The notes beneath the pieces are model-generated. The model was not told where the DNA came from. It worked only from the letters and a program-made list of their open reading frames with translations, and did no database searches. A stretch of DNA of 64,000 nt from Verticillium longisporum (taxonomy: Eukaryota; Ascomycota; Sordariomycetes; Glomerellales; Plectosphaerellaceae): contig JAETXT010000006.1 of assembly GCA_019188255.1 (NCBI GenBank), positions 4,650,001 to 4,714,000 on the forward strand, read 5' to 3'. A program made the translations under genes and the position numbers. Every line of letters starts with the position of its first letter. The first letter of the stretch is position 1. Shown piece after piece: positions 10,375 through 23,135 of the stretch.

Positions 10375-13300
10375 CAGGGCTCGGGGGACGGGGAGAGACA
10401 AGCAGGGCCCGGCCGGGAGCCGCAGGTAGATTGACAAAGAAGATGATGTGGGTTCGCCCAGGTGGAGGAGAAGGTTCAGGATCAGGGACCCGGCGAGACG
10501 AGGAAGCTCCAAGGAACGACAGCTAGAAGGACGGGGAGGCGTCCGATAGACCAAACGACGTACCTGACAAGTCTGACTGGCTACAAGGATGAGGTTGAGG
10601 TTGGGAGCGAGAGGGGCTCAAGGGTCGCGCGAGGCGCACGGCGGGTCGCGATGGACACGACGGGATGCGAGAGGCGAGCGAGGTAAGGTTCGCTCGGGCG
10701 AGGTGACGACGTTATGGTTTTTTTTTGGTGCGTCGCGTTGTCGAGGAGGGATCATCGGCCTGAACTACCAAAGCACAGGTGGAAGTAAAATGTTGTACAG
10801 GCAGCCAGATGAGGGAGACCCGCCGAAAACCCCAGGTCAGGTCCGGCCAGGTCGCCGTAACGACAAGGTAGGGTGCGGTGAGTGAGGATGAGTAAGATGC
10901 GGGCAGGCGGGGGGCGAGCGGCCAGATGGTAAGGTAAGGCAGATAGATAGTCAAGAGCGTGGGAGACAGAGAGAAAGAGCAAGGTAGGTAGGTACCTATT
11001 CGTAGAGAGCAGCAGCACCAGCGTTGCAGGCCCTAAGAAGTTTCGAGCTAGATTGTCCGAGGCGCAAGGCACGAAGCGGTCGATCTGTCGATGTTGAGAA
11101 TGGGGGAGGGGGGGAGTGTGGAAGGATGATGGGAAGTGCCTGGTGTTCGATTCATTCCCAGCAAAGCACATGGGCCGCGCACAGACTGTCCGGTCAAATG
11201 TGTTTGAAAGAAGCGACGTTGTCCGTTGTCCGGGAAGCTTCACCCCACCTTGCTTTGCAGTCAGGAGCTAGCGGGCATCGCACCCTTCCCGTACCTGTGT
11301 GGCCGTCCGTCCGTCTGTCCACCTGCCTCGCCTTATGGTGCCTCCTGGCTACCGTACCGCACTTCCCTCTCTACTTAGCTCTCTCGGTCTGCATCCACCC
11401 TGTCAGGTACGCCTGCCAGGGCTGCGAGGACAACTTTGTTAGGATGAGCGAGCGCACGGAGGCGCGAATGAGAAAGTCGAACGAGCAGAACGGGGAAGAA
11501 GAGGGGCAAGTCTTCATCCAATCCAATAGGGCAGGCGTAGTAGGAGCCCGAGACGAGGGGTACCCGCACGTTTGGGGACCACTCACGGCGAGAAACACAC
11601 CCCCAGAAGCGACGGTGGCTTGGTGGCTCGGGCGGCGCCTGAACACGAGAACCCCTGGCAGCTCCTGATCTATTGCCTCCGTGCCTTTGTTCGATGACTT
11701 CTGGCCTGTTTCTGCGTGGCGCGCCCATGCTGTTCATCACCAATGGCATCGTTTTCGGTGGGGTGCATAGCATTGTCATTCCCGACCGTCCGGTGTGCGT
11801 GACTGGTGTTTTCCTGCACTTCCTGGAGAGAACCGTTCGCCTGTTCCCTCGTCTGACGAAGCTGCCTTCCGCCTACATGGTCTCTCCCATGAGCGAAGCA
11901 CGGAGTACGGAGGTGAAGTAAGGTGTCACACTCCCAGATAGGTATTCGAACAAGATAGGTCTAGCAAAGTATCGATACCTTGTCCCACCTAGGTACACAC
12001 CTTACATAGGTGCCTTGTCTGAGATCAAGGTGCCTTGCAAACCATCAGCGATCGAGTCAGCAATAGGGACCACTGGGCCCAGCTTGTGGAAACCTCACCG
12101 ACACCAACTGAATGAACATCCAGCCAGCCAGCCATCCATCCACTTGGTCTTGGGCATTGGGCTGGCGCTCTTGCGACCAACGACACGTTCATCCAAGCAG
12201 ACACCTCCTGGCCGATCTGATCGATGCCGGCCCACTACCTCATATGAGTGGACGTGTGGACTACCTCATCCGAGATTTGTATGCAGGCGAAGCGCCCGTC
12301 ACTGGGCGGTCGTCACACGCATCCCGTGCTGCTAGGGGCCGGGCATGGACGGTAGAACATGGATCGTACAGATGAAAGGGAAAGGGGCCCAGCCAGGTAC
12401 GGCATCTGGCATATCTCGATCAACCGGATCGGCTTGTTGCGGTAAAAAAAAACGCTCCTCACCCTTCGCGCAATGCACACCGAACCCAACATCAGACGCA
12501 CCCTTCATATCGCCCCCATCCCAATTTATTTCCGGGCGGCCCCCTTGCTATTTTTCGCTGCCCACATGGTGTTTCGTTTCAAACCCGTCTTCCTCCTTCT
12601 AGCGGCCCCCTTCTTCCCCTTTTTTTTTTTGCCTTGCCTATTCTGTCATTTGTCAACTGTCGCTTTTCACCCGTACATGGCTGCGGTTTCGCGCGTAACT
12701 CTTCCGTCATCCTTTTGAATTCACCTACATGATATATGAGCTCTTGGCAGCTGCTGTCGTCGTCGCAATTGTAGATGCCCCGTCCCACGTCGATTCCTGA
12801 ATGTCAACTGTATTACTCGCTGACTACGCGCTCCTGCTGACCCACGGCCCAACCTCCTGACCCCGACCGCCTGGCCCAGTAGCCCGTCACGAAAGACAGG
12901 GGCACGCGTGGATTGGAGGCAAACGGGCGGCCGACGTAGACGCAGGGGGCTGGAGTCAGTCAGCCAGGGTGACAGGGTCAAGACACCGCTCCTCGTCTCG
13001 CACCCACGGCATGCACACCGCATGCCGCTGTGCGAGGGCACACCACTTCGTACACCGCACGCGCCAGGCACCTGCGCAGGAGGAGAACCGACCTGCCGAC
13101 AGGGTTTGGGGAGGGTTTCCCTACAACTTGGATGAACATGGGCGGGAAACAAACCTCACAGCCCTTGGGCCCCTGGCCCCTGACAAGTCTTGGCCTGGCA
13201 TGCGGGAGCATCGCGAGCGAAACCCTGCCACATTCAAAATTCGGTACGGAGCCGTAGCCCGGCCGTGGCCCTGGGCAACGGCATGCGGAGATACCCCTTC

Positions 13301-13959
13301 TGCTTCTCGTCCTCCTCCTCCGCCTCACTCTCCCCGACTTGGAGCGGGCGATCCCTCTCTTACTGTTCATCAGTCGTGACTCGCTTTTCTTACGTGGCGG
13401 TGCGGGCAAATATCGTTGTAATCGGGCCGGTCCTTGCCCCCTGACTGTCCCGCCCGTCCGTGGATTGTGAGGCGCGGCACCTCGGCGGCCGGGGAAGCCA
13501 AGCCGAATGTAACTCGGCGGCGCGCAATTGGTTCAGCGGGAGCACCGTACCGAATTTGTGTACTTTTCTGTGCAACCCGCCCGCCGGACCAGAATTTCGG
13601 CACGTCACGGCATTGGCGGGGTTCTCATTCAGCTTTCAGCGAGGGTCGCAGGCCGTAGCTTGAGTTTGGCCTTTTGGTAGTTATTGTCACGTCACATCAC
13701 GGTGCGAACAGCCACTGAGATTCATCGCTTTTCATTTCTCTTGAGGGAGACGGCAAGTTACGTCGCACATCCAATCTCATCGGGGAATATATAATGGGAC
13801 GTTAGAAAGTATTCAACACAACATGCCATTGCTCCCCGCCCGGCGCATCCGTCGCCCGTCTGGTGCGGCGCTCGCTTCGTCACGGCCTGGTTCCTTTGTT
13901 CCGTTTCCATCACGGCGGCCCGACGAAGCGCCCCCAGACGGCAGCCCACTCGTGGCCAT

Positions 13960-14766
13960 TTACGCGACGGTCGCCTTCTCCTTGGGCAAAGGGGTGAAAC
14001 GCAGGTAGGGCTTGACGATGCGGAACTCAGGGAACAGCTCCTTGGCCTGCTCGTTCTTGACGGCAGGGTGGACAATGACGTCGTCACCGGGGACCCAGTT
14101 GATGGGGGTGGTGATCTTGTGCTTGTCGCCGGTCTGGAGCGAGTCGACGATGCGGAGGACCTCGGCCGAGTTGCGGCCGGTGGAGGCGGGGTAGGAGAGG
14201 ATGGTGCGGATGGTCTTCTTGGGGTCGATGATGAAGACGGAGCGGATGGTGAAGGCGGTGCCCTTCTCGTCGACGTTGGTGGCGTCCTGGTGGTCGATCA
14301 TGTCGTAGGCGAGGGCGACCTTGCGCTCCTTGTCGGCGATGATGGGGAACTTGACGGACGAGCCGGTCACCTCGTCAATGTCCTTGATCCAGCCCTCGTG
14401 GCTGCCGAGCGTGTTGGCCGAGAGGCCGATCAGCTTGACGCCGCGCTTGGTGAAGTCGGGCTCGAGCTTGGCGAAGGCGCCGAGCTCCGTCGTGCACACG
14501 GGGGTGTAGTCCTCGGGGTGCGAGAAGAAGACGACCCAGTTGTCGCCGACAAACTCGTGGAAGTCGATCGGGCCGTTGGTCGTCTCGGCCTGGAAGTTGG
14601 GCGCGACGCTGCCGAGGCGAAGACTGCCGCGGAAACGTTAGCTGAATGGCTGCAGGCGAGGCCAGCGCCACCCCTTCCAGAAAACGAGTGTCTCGTGGAA
14701 AGGAAAGCGTGAGCACCAACGGGGGGATGGGAGCGGAACGTACGGAGCAGGGCGGGAGTCAGCCAT
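13960..14766 (-). CDS. 1-Cys peroxiredoxin (Prx6/mitochondrial type)
   Basis: Two exons: 14766-14744 and 14623-13960, with a 120-nt intron (GTACGT donor, GGCAG acceptor). The ATG at 14766 follows ACATCCATCACA and gives MADSRPAPLRLGSVAPNF, about 228 aa in all. The enzyme reduces hydrogen peroxide and organic or lipid peroxides with a single peroxidatic cysteine. The active site is HPEDYTPVCTTELG, with the cysteine at about residue 51. The C-terminal domain typical of the long 1-Cys branch (GRNSAEVLRIVDSLQTGDKH, TPINWVPGDDVIVHP) is complete. I see no clear N-terminal targeting peptide, so cytosolic location is possible although yeast Prx1 is mitochondrial. The antisense open frame of 214 aa at 14068-14712 is a shadow of this gene. 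Confidence 0.93.
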
Positions 14767-16179
14767 TGTGATGGATGTGTGAGTGTGATGTGGTTTTGGG
14801 TGTAGAGGAGGGGTATGAGAGAGGCAAAAGACTGGAAGGAAGAGCAGTCAGACGTGGGGGGGACGGTTGCGCAATTAAATAACCCAAAAACATCCGTTGA
14901 GAACAGCCACATCAGCCTTCACAGCGTCCCGGCCGCGTGCTTTCTGGCCTGACACGGCATCCGTCCCTTAGCGCCGTCGTCCCTGTGCTTGTGCCTGTGC
15001 CTGTCAGGCCAGCCCAGGCCGGTCCTTGGCCTCGAGGTGAGGCAGATCATTGACCCAGGCGAGAGATTAGAAATCGTCATCCAGTGAAACGGCCGCCTTG
15101 TGCTCTCGCCGTCACATCACCCGCGGGAGTCCTTGTGTTGGCGGATGCGCCTGCCCTCCCTCCCTCCACCCTCCTGCTGCCCCTCATTTTGCCCCTCCAT
15201 GATATCAGTCGAACCTTCCGGGTCGTTCTTGCCCGCACGCGAGCCTGACACTGTCATCTTCGAGCTGCGCCCTTACAGTTCTGGGACGCCTTTCTTTCAG
15301 ATAGTCTTCAGCTTCACCATCTGTTACTTTCTCAGCTGCCTCGCCGTGACGTGCCCGTTCATTCAGCTCCTCCATTGCCTTCATCTTAGATCACGCATCA
15401 AGCAGAATGCCCCGCGTCACAAGCTCGCCTGCCCCTCCATTGGCGTGCCACCCCCATGAGGCATGGCGCCCGATTGCGTGCTGCGGACGTCTTTCCATTG
15501 GCCACGCCTCCACGTCCCCGCCCCATTATGTCATCCAGAAGCTCCAGCACATCATCGACGCTTGTGCTTGGCTTTGACGCCTCTTTGGGGGTCCCCGGAG
15601 AGAGTTTTGGGGGGCCGTTGCATGCGACTGCGATATCGCAGCCAGATCGACACTGCTCGTTCGGGGCGGCATGGCCCTCAGGGGCTCTGGATTACCGTCT
15701 TGAGTCGAGGCGTCGAGCCTGAGAGGTTCTCTGTGTTACCACAACCCATGGCGCAGGTCTAATCGGGCTAGCTAACTATTTAGTATCACAGCTAAAAATA
15801 TTGACGACTTTATGCGCCAGGTGCAGGACCGCACCTCGATTCGGCCATCCATCACCAATTTGGTGACGGTTCTGATCTGGCAGGCCGTGACCCGAATACC
15901 AGACTTACCACTGCGGTTCGCGGTGAAATACGACAGCCCAGCCTCTGAGGCTTAGGTACCTGATTCAAGAACTGCATATTCTCAATAACGCCCCGATCGA
16001 CCGCAAACGTTCTGCAGAACCACATAGTACTGTCACTAAACATCTCAGGCGAGCAGGGACATATCCCCACAGAAAGCAGTATTTTTTCTTCATATTTTCG
16101 ACCTCCAGAAGATCGAGGCCCTACCAGTCAACCCCTAAGCTTGCTCTCATGCAGCGGCTGCTGCATCGTCGTCTTCCAG
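14767..16179. other. Intergenic, peroxiredoxin promoter and oxidoreductase 3' flank
   Basis: About 1.4 kb. It holds the peroxiredoxin upstream region and the 3' flank of the next minus-strand gene. There is a short GTGCCT-type repeat near 14990-15005 and a CTTAGGTACCTG motif near 15951. No open frame shows a recognisable domain. Confidence 0.5.
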
Positions 16180-17434
16180 CTAAGCCCTACCCGTGTTGAG
16201 AGGGCTCATCGCATCGAATTCGTGACTTGTGATGAGCGCGGGATACGTCTCGCCGCCCTGGCGCAACGCCTCGTCCATGACCTCCATAATGGCAATGCTC
16301 TCATGCAGTGGGATAATGGAACTCTCTTTTTTGCCGTCGCGGATGCACCTCGCGGCCTCGTCCGCCTCCCAGAAGAACCCGTGGCCCCAGCCCTCGCGGT
16401 CGTCGTCCTTGGGAAAGGGGCCCTCTATCAGTTCTGATTCTTCCCGGGCTCCATTCCTGAGGACGCGGTAGCCGGTCGGACAGTAAGCAGGATGCGCCAC
16501 GGCAATCTCACCCTTGGGGCCCTGTATGCGAACGGATGTGGCCTTGCCAGTTTCTGAGGGGTCGCTGGCGCTACGGAGGCTCGTGGTGGCGATGCCAATC
16601 GTCTTGTGTTTTGGAAAGCGGCAAACGACAACGGTGCTTTCATCAGTGCCGGTAAAGTACTTGTTCATCGTGGATATTATCTCAGGCTCCTCTTTTTCAG
16701 CCTCTGGCTGGAGATGGTAGAGAACTTGGAAGACCCAGGCAAGGGCGTAAGTGCCAAAGTTGAGCAGTGCACCCCCGGCTAGTCCCAGATTTACCTTGCG
16801 ATGAGCGTCTAGGAATATGAGTTTTCCTTCCTCTTCGGCTGAGTAGTTGAATGAGAGGTCGGCAAAAACACGTTCGACGACGCCAATCTCGCCCGAGGCG
16901 ATAAGCTCCCGCACTTTGACGCTAACAGGTTGGAAGCGCGTCCAGACGGCCTCCATAAGAAAAACATTCTTCTCGCGGGCGGCTTGGACAAGACGGCGAG
17001 TCTGCTCGGCGGTCACGGTTAGGGCCTTTTCGCAGAGTACATTCTTATGTGCCTGGATGGCGAGCATGGCGTTTTGGAAGTGGTGTGAGTGCGGCGTCGC
17101 TACGTAGACAATGTCGACGTTTGGGTCAGCGACTAGCTCGGCGTACGAGCCATAAGTCTTAGTTTCATGAGGGGGACATTTGATCTTCGTGAGAAAAGCT
17201 TCCACCTTTTTGCTGTCACGCAACGAGGACACGGCCACAATTTTGTGCTCGACGTCGGAGACACCGCGGCTTGCGGGCCTAGTCTGAAGGTCCTTGGCGA
17301 AAGCTAGATCTATCAGTTATTGCCACGGTCGAGGCGAATATGTCTTACAAAAGCAGGAGTTGTGGTCTTGGAGACGAACCTTCGGCAACTAGGCCAGTGG
17401 CGATGATGCCCCAACGAAGAGTGAAGGGGGCCAT
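16180..17434 (-). CDS. Gfo/Idh/MocA-family NAD(P)-dependent oxidoreductase
   Basis: Two exons: 17434-17380 and 17309-16180, with a 70-nt intron (GTTCGT donor, TGATAG acceptor). The ATG at 17434 gives MAPFTLRWGIIATGLVAED, and the product is about 394 aa, the usual size. The N-terminal Rossmann part shows WGIIATGLVAE, KIVAVSSLRD, VDIVYVATPHSHHFQNAMLAI and KNVLCEKALTV (the EKP/EKA dinucleotide-site motif). The C-terminal part has GGALLNFGTYALAW, typical of the dimeric dihydrodiol dehydrogenase and fungal D-xylose 1-dehydrogenase branch. The likely role is NADP-dependent oxidation of an aldose or diol in the cytosol, with the exact substrate unknown. No sugar-catabolism cluster surrounds it. Confidence 0.88.
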
Positions 17435-19028
17435 GGTTTTGGTTAGGAGATAGCCACTCGCGACTTGATCTGATGCCAAAACGACGAGATGTCATGTGTT
17501 GTTGTTGGCGTGCAGTCGTGGCATCGGAGGAAGTCCTGCGCCATTTTCCTTTGTGAGTGCCGCTGATGCAGAGAGCTCTATCGCGGCAATAGGGACGAAA
17601 CCGAATCCGAGAAACCAAGGTGCAATGCACTCTGAGATCCCGATGGCGCTAACTGCAGATCTACTCCTGTGGCCGTTTACAGCGGCTGGCGCCTTGCACA
17701 GTCGAGCTTCGGGCGTCAAATTCCAAAACCAAGCCGCACAATGACTATGCACTTACCGTGCACTATTTACTCAACAGCCTTGACTGCGGACCATGTGCGG
17801 AAGACCTCTTCACTCTGCCCAAACCACGCTCTGACAACGGACCTCCCAGGCTGGACTTCAAATCAGTACTGCGACTGACCGCTAAACGGCCGGAAATTCC
17901 CATTTGGGGTGGGGGGGGGGGGGGGCAATCTTATAGACCCCGAACTGGCTATCATAGACGTTCTTCTTCCATCCATACCCCCAGTGGGCCTCTGTTGGTC
18001 GTGGTGGGAAGGCCTATTGAAACTCGGAGTCTGTGTTTACTTTCAAGGAGAGCCGTTGTCAAAGAGGAAGACGCGGTGAATGAAGCATCTGAAGATTGAA
18101 TCCCGAAGGTCCTGGAGATCCTGGTTCATCACATCCAATGGTATCTGAAGGAAGGACTCTATAATATACTCCCTATACACAGTATACAAGTTGCTAGGCA
18201 TTGAGTAAATGAAATTCCAATAAGCCCTCTACTACATTCTGGCAAATCGCAAAGATAAAACGACGACCAAAACCGTACCATAAGCATTGGTATCTCACTA
18301 GTAAAGTCCTTATGAATCACTGTATGTAGAGACACAGGATATTTCAGAAGGCCCCTGCGGAGTCATAGTAACACGGGGCCCCAGAGGGCTAGTTGTGGGG
18401 GCTTGAGATTACGGGAGCGTGTATGTAAGGGTTGCGGAGGGCCAAAATTCAGATATTTTCTATCCCCATCCCTAACGATTGACTGCGGATATCGCCTGCG
18501 GCACTCTGCTATCCAACCGCTATGACACAAACACATCCAGGCTGTACCATGTTCTCAGGGGATAAAAGCATCGCAGTACTCAAATACACCATCAACACAA
18601 AGCTAGGATGAAATCACGTGTCTTGGCTAAACATCCATTATGAGTTCAAGGCTCTTGTCTTGAATTCCACCTACTGACCACAAACGAAGAAGAAGACAAT
18701 TCAGCCGTACGCGTCTACCAGAACAGGTCAATAATGGTAAGGGTTTGGCTGATAGCGTGCCACATGCGGAGGGACCGGGGTGACCTTGGGTCAGCAATCT
18801 GCACGACGCAGGCGTTCTATTTCGGTTGCATACCCCTGCAGCACAACCTGAAATTGCTCTCCAGCCATTCGATGTTTTCCACCGCTCAACCACAGCAACC
18901 CCATCACGTGTATCTTGCCCATAAATCTTGTCGTAATTATTGATCTTGGCTGAGGATAGATGCTTGCAAGCAGTTGATGACTCAATTCCGCCCAACGAGA
19001 TCCTCAGGATTTATCAGGGCCCTTGACA
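17435..19028. other. Divergent intergenic region
   Basis: About 1.6 kb between the divergent oxidoreductase and ankyrin/CorA-like genes, probably two promoters. It includes a 15-base G run at 17911-17925. Open frames are short and lack domain signatures. Confidence 0.5.
17911..17925. repeat. Poly-G tract (G15, preceded by GGGGT)
   Basis: An uninterrupted run of 15 G residues within a larger G-rich stretch starting at about 17906, unusually long for a fungal intergenic region and prone to length error. Confidence 0.9.
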
Positions 19029-22000
19029 ATGGAGTCCACGGGAGAGCCAGCCACCGCCGGCATGGCGAATCCACCGTCAACCGAGCAGTTACTCCAAGCT
19101 GCTGCCTCAGCCGATGACGAGGACCTGCGGCGCCTGACGCAATACTACACGACAGATATCGACATTCGAAACCAGGACGGACTCAGCGCACTGCACTTGG
19201 CCATCTTATCACAGCATGATGGGGCTGTAGAAGCTCTCGTCGAGGCAAATGCCGACATCGAAGCGACAACGCCTGATGGTAGAAGGCCCCTATTTCTAGC
19301 CATCGAAGGGTCGCGAACCGAGGTGGTGCGGTTCCTCTTAGCCCATCATGCTCTCACCGACGCAGATGCCGGCGGCAGAATGCCCCTGCATGAAGCGGCG
19401 TCTCGAGGCAACGTCCACATCGTGCGACTCCTCCTCGACTATGGAGCGGATATCCAGGCTCTAAGCACAGACGAGAGGGATGCTTTGTTCTTCGCTGTGA
19501 GGAGCCAAAATGTGGCCGTGGCCCAGCTGCTACTCGACCGCGGCGCGGATCCCGACGCTTACCTTTCAGAGGACCCCCCGACTGCGCTTCACCTGGCCTC
19601 AGAGCTGTGCGATGTTGAAATGATGCGGATGCTACTCGAGCGAAGAGCGAAAGTGGACTTGAGAGACTTCAACGGCGCAACGCCTCTTTTCAGAGTTGTC
19701 GCTGCGGGGAACATCGAAGCTACCAAGCTCCTGCTTCAGCATGGGGCCAGTATTCGCGTGTGGGCGTCTGGCGGCTTCTCGGCTCTTGACCTCGCGGATG
19801 GGAATCTCGAAATGCTTGAGCTTCTCAACGGAGATAGGGTGCTTCAAGGGCCAAAAGTACGAGGGGCTGGGCCAAAAGTACGAGGGGCTGGGCCGGCAGA
19901 CGAGCCGGAGGCCACTTTCACAGTTCTCAAGCCTCCTCCAACGCCGGCCGAGCACGAGCGCGATAAGTTGACCGCTTGCCAGGGCTTCAACGCCATCATT
20001 ACAGATTTCTTCCTGAATGGAGAAGAACACGAGCAGTCGGTGCCCAAGACGGCATCGGTATATGAGCTCCTGTATAGCCATGGTCCAGGCGCCATTCGAA
20101 GCCGTCTTGATGGCCGAGATCCGAGCTATACATGGTACCACTTACCATCCAATAATGTAGGCGATCAAAAGTTCGATAATGGGTTACCCATACTAATTTC
20201 ATTCAATCTCGCAGATGATATGGGTTGAGGTATGCGTCTGAAGGCAGGCATGTGTGCGCAATTCTCATTAACTTTCAAACAGGGACTGATCAGGCGGCTG
20301 ACAGCCGAGAAAGGCGGTATATCTGCTGAGATGTACGATGATTCAAAGGTTGAGATGGAACTCTCAAGGCAGCAAAAAGGCAGCAGACCTAGAGCGCGAG
20401 CATCTAAGACGTCAGTCTTGAGATCTCAATGCCGTCGAGTACCAGTAAGTGACCCCTCGACTAACAGACCCTGCGTTTGTTACCAAGTCTTTAACCAAGC
20501 TCACCAAACAGGGCTTTACCGGAAACACTGACAGTATTGTCGCTTTCGTGAGATTTTCTGTGCATGCCAGACTGGCGACTGTGATCTGATCTCCTTTGCC
20601 AGGTCCCATTTCTACATTTCGAAACCTTTGCTGGACATCAAGCTGTGGAGGCTGCACTGGCAAGAGCTCGTGATCGCCTAAATAGCTCAAAGAACCTTCA
20701 GCTGCCGGGTCAGCTGGGCGTCCCGATACCTCCAGCAATCAGCGTGCGAACTCGCAAGTCATCAGATGAGGCACCAGCCAGCCGATCCAGGCCGGCAACC
20801 CCAAGCAGCAATAACGCGGCTGTTGAAAATCCTCTAATCTCAGCCTTGGGCAAGATTGGTACTGTCCTGCGCCACAATTCACGGTCGAGCGCCAAATCAG
20901 CAGTCGCGCATGACATAGAGAGACAATCACCAGGGCAGGCTGGAGAGCAAGCTGCTTCACTTTCTGGAAATAATAGCATCCAGCGAGAGCCAAGCGTAAC
21001 GACGCCCCAGGAAGGAACCATACCACAGACAATGGATCACCGCAGCTCACTTTCTGGTGCTGAACGCCGATCTCCGCCACCACCCAGTCAATTCTCCCGA
21101 AACGAGGGCCAACAGTCGGACGCTTCACATAATTTAATGACAGCTGACACTAACGAATCACCCGCTCCCAAGCCTGGTTCAGACAATCATCCTGAAGCAC
21201 AAAGGCCAGGGTCGCCTAGAAAGGGCCAAGAATCAGAACCCGAGCCCAAAGTCGAACGTAAAACTAGAATGAAGCCAAAACAACAAGGCCCTCGCATAGA
21301 CCCTCCACAGAAGAACCTTCACGAACATCTCTTCAGGGGCTACTTCAACTCTGGCACATCTGATCTGCAACCACGTCGCACGTTGGACCAATATGTATAT
21401 GCCGACATCGAAGCATCTTCAAATAGGGACAACGATCAGGTCGTCTATCGATATACAAAAGATTCCCGGGCCAAGATTTTCATGGTGGACCAGCTATGGT
21501 TGTGGATCCTAGGCGAGGGTATGAAATACGTCACGACATGATGTCGGGAGGCGCTGACAGCTTTCAAGACACGATAATTACTTGCTGCCCCGTCCGATGG
21601 AGCTCTTGGGAGACCAAGCGGCAGAGACAGGCAGAAATGCCTACTGCCGAGACCTCGAAGCCCGGATTCTACATCAAGTGGTTCAGCGGAATGGTTCACA
21701 ACCCTCACGCCTCGTTGGTGCGCCAGCGAGCCATGGGCTATCGCCCCATGATGATCGGCGGTCACAGCTCAAAAGAGCCCAGGGCATCTCAACCGAGTCG
21801 TAATTTGGCGGACGGTACCTGGCCTGAGCTTAACCTTGACGTTCCCTTGAATGTCTCCCAAATTCTCAACCCGCACCTTCTCAAGCAGAATAGGAGCGCT
21901 GTGGAGTCGGTCTTTGAGCTAGCTGGGCTCATAACAACGTGTTGTGTTGACTTGTTTGATCCGTATCAAGTGAGCGAGGACTATCTCTTCTTAGACTTTT

Positions 22001-23125
22001 TCGAAAACTCCATCGGTCAAGCGGTAAGTGGAACGAAGCATCGCGTTCATTGTACATGCTGATTTTCTTTGTTTTCAGAGCGATAAAGTCGCGAACTACC
22101 TGAGAAACTTTAAGGGGTCGGTCAGCGAGTTCAAGCAGGGCATTGTGACGGCGGATATCATGGATATCACTAGCGAGACGGAACTGATGATCGAGCTCGA
22201 TGATATTCTCGATGAATTACACACATTGAAGCTTGTGTTGACGGATCAGAAGAGCGTGGCTCAGGACATGAACAGAACACTTAGAGAATCCGACCGGGAT
22301 GCCTCGGCGTCTGCGTATGTCAACACGAAAACCCTCGAAAGTCACCTGCAGAGGATCGAGCAGATGGAACAGGCGGCATCAAAGGCAGAGAAGACGGTAC
22401 GTATCGCGCAATTTCCGACGCATTGGACACATGAATATGCTGACCCCTTTCAAGCTGCATCGCCTCGTTGACCTTAAACAGAAACAGGCTAGTCTGACCG
22501 AGGCGTGGTATGCGCGAGAGTCAGCTAAAGACACAGCTCGCCAGGGAAAGACGGTGGTTGTTTTTACTGTGGTTACGATCATTTTCGTGAGTTCTTTCGT
22601 GCATACACACTGACGTGACGAGAGCTAACACAGTACCAGTTGCCCGTGTCGTTCATCGCAGCAATTTTCGCCATCGACAGCAATGGGTTCCGGCGCGATA
22701 AAGACGATAAGATACCTTTTGGCTACATGCTCACATATATACGTAAGGTCACCACACGCGAGCTGTGAAAATCTGACTGACACGAAGACATTGTAGTGTC
22801 CATCGGCCTGACGCTTTCTATACCCCTCATCGTCATCGCCTTCAACGTAGACAGGATAGCTAGATGGTTCAGAAGCCTTCGTGGGATGTTTGGGCGCTTT
22901 TGGCACATCAGTATCGTCATTGCCCTCGCAGCGGCAGTGCTCACGGCCGTGATCGGCCCGGTGTGGACGTCAAAGTTGGCTGGAGGCATCAAGGCCTCAG
23001 TCTCGATCGTTCTCATCATGCTGCTGGTCGTGGCAGCCATAGGCCTCACCATGCACAAGCTCATGACATCATTGAGCCGAAAAGTGTCTGTCACAACTTC
23101 GTCTGGTAGTAGTTGGGCTAGCTAG
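19029..23125 (+). CDS. Ankyrin-repeat/CorA-like membrane protein
   Basis: Ten exons in my model: 19029-20156, 20215-20229, 20283-20444, 20512-20547, 20603-21518, 21569-22023, 22079-22396, 22455-22586, 22640-22742 and 22797-23125. They sum to 1197 codons plus stop, with all introns GT..AG. The ATG is at 19029 (MESTGEPATAG). The N-terminus has about seven ankyrin repeats (DGLSALHLAIL, GRRPLFLAIEG, GRMPLHEAASRGN and others). Then come the linker signature VYELLYSHGPGAIRSRL..WYHLPSNN, a disordered Ser/Pro-rich region, MVDQLWLWILGEDTIITC, a coiled coil (LVDLKQKQASLTEAWYARES) and C-terminal membrane helices (VVVFTVVTIIF, LPVSFIAAIFAI, IALAAAVLTAVIG, SIVLIMLLVVAAIG). This is a fungus-specific family related to CorA Mg2+ channels, with unknown substrate. 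Exons 2 and 4 are tiny. The 20283-20444 exon is the least certain, because a competing frame there looks more helical but carries a stop. Confidence 0.8.
19848..19889 (+). repeat. Perfect 21-bp tandem duplication inside the ankyrin/CorA-like gene
   Basis: Two identical 21-base copies in frame encode GPKVRGA twice, between the ankyrin repeats and the CorA-like linker. Being a multiple of three, the duplication keeps the frame open. Confidence 0.9.
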
Positions 23126-23135
23126 GACATAGGGC

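Larger units (their letters stand above)
9608..13959. other. 4.3-kb gene-poor interval, kelch gene leader and promoter
   Basis: The first 1.1 kb or so (to about 10700) is strongly purine-rich on the plus strand, so CT-rich in the sense of the kelch/BTB transcript; this fits a long 5' leader and promoter. Short repeats occur at about 10110-10160 and 10350-10374. From 11000 to 13950 open frames are short with no recognisable domain. AGGTAGGTAGGTACC and CCTAGGTAC motifs occur near 10985 and 11990. I see no supported gene. Confidence 0.5.

Noticed and set aside
14068..14712. 214-codon plus-strand frame rich in Gly, Val and Asp
   Set aside because: Shadow of the peroxiredoxin gene on the other strand.
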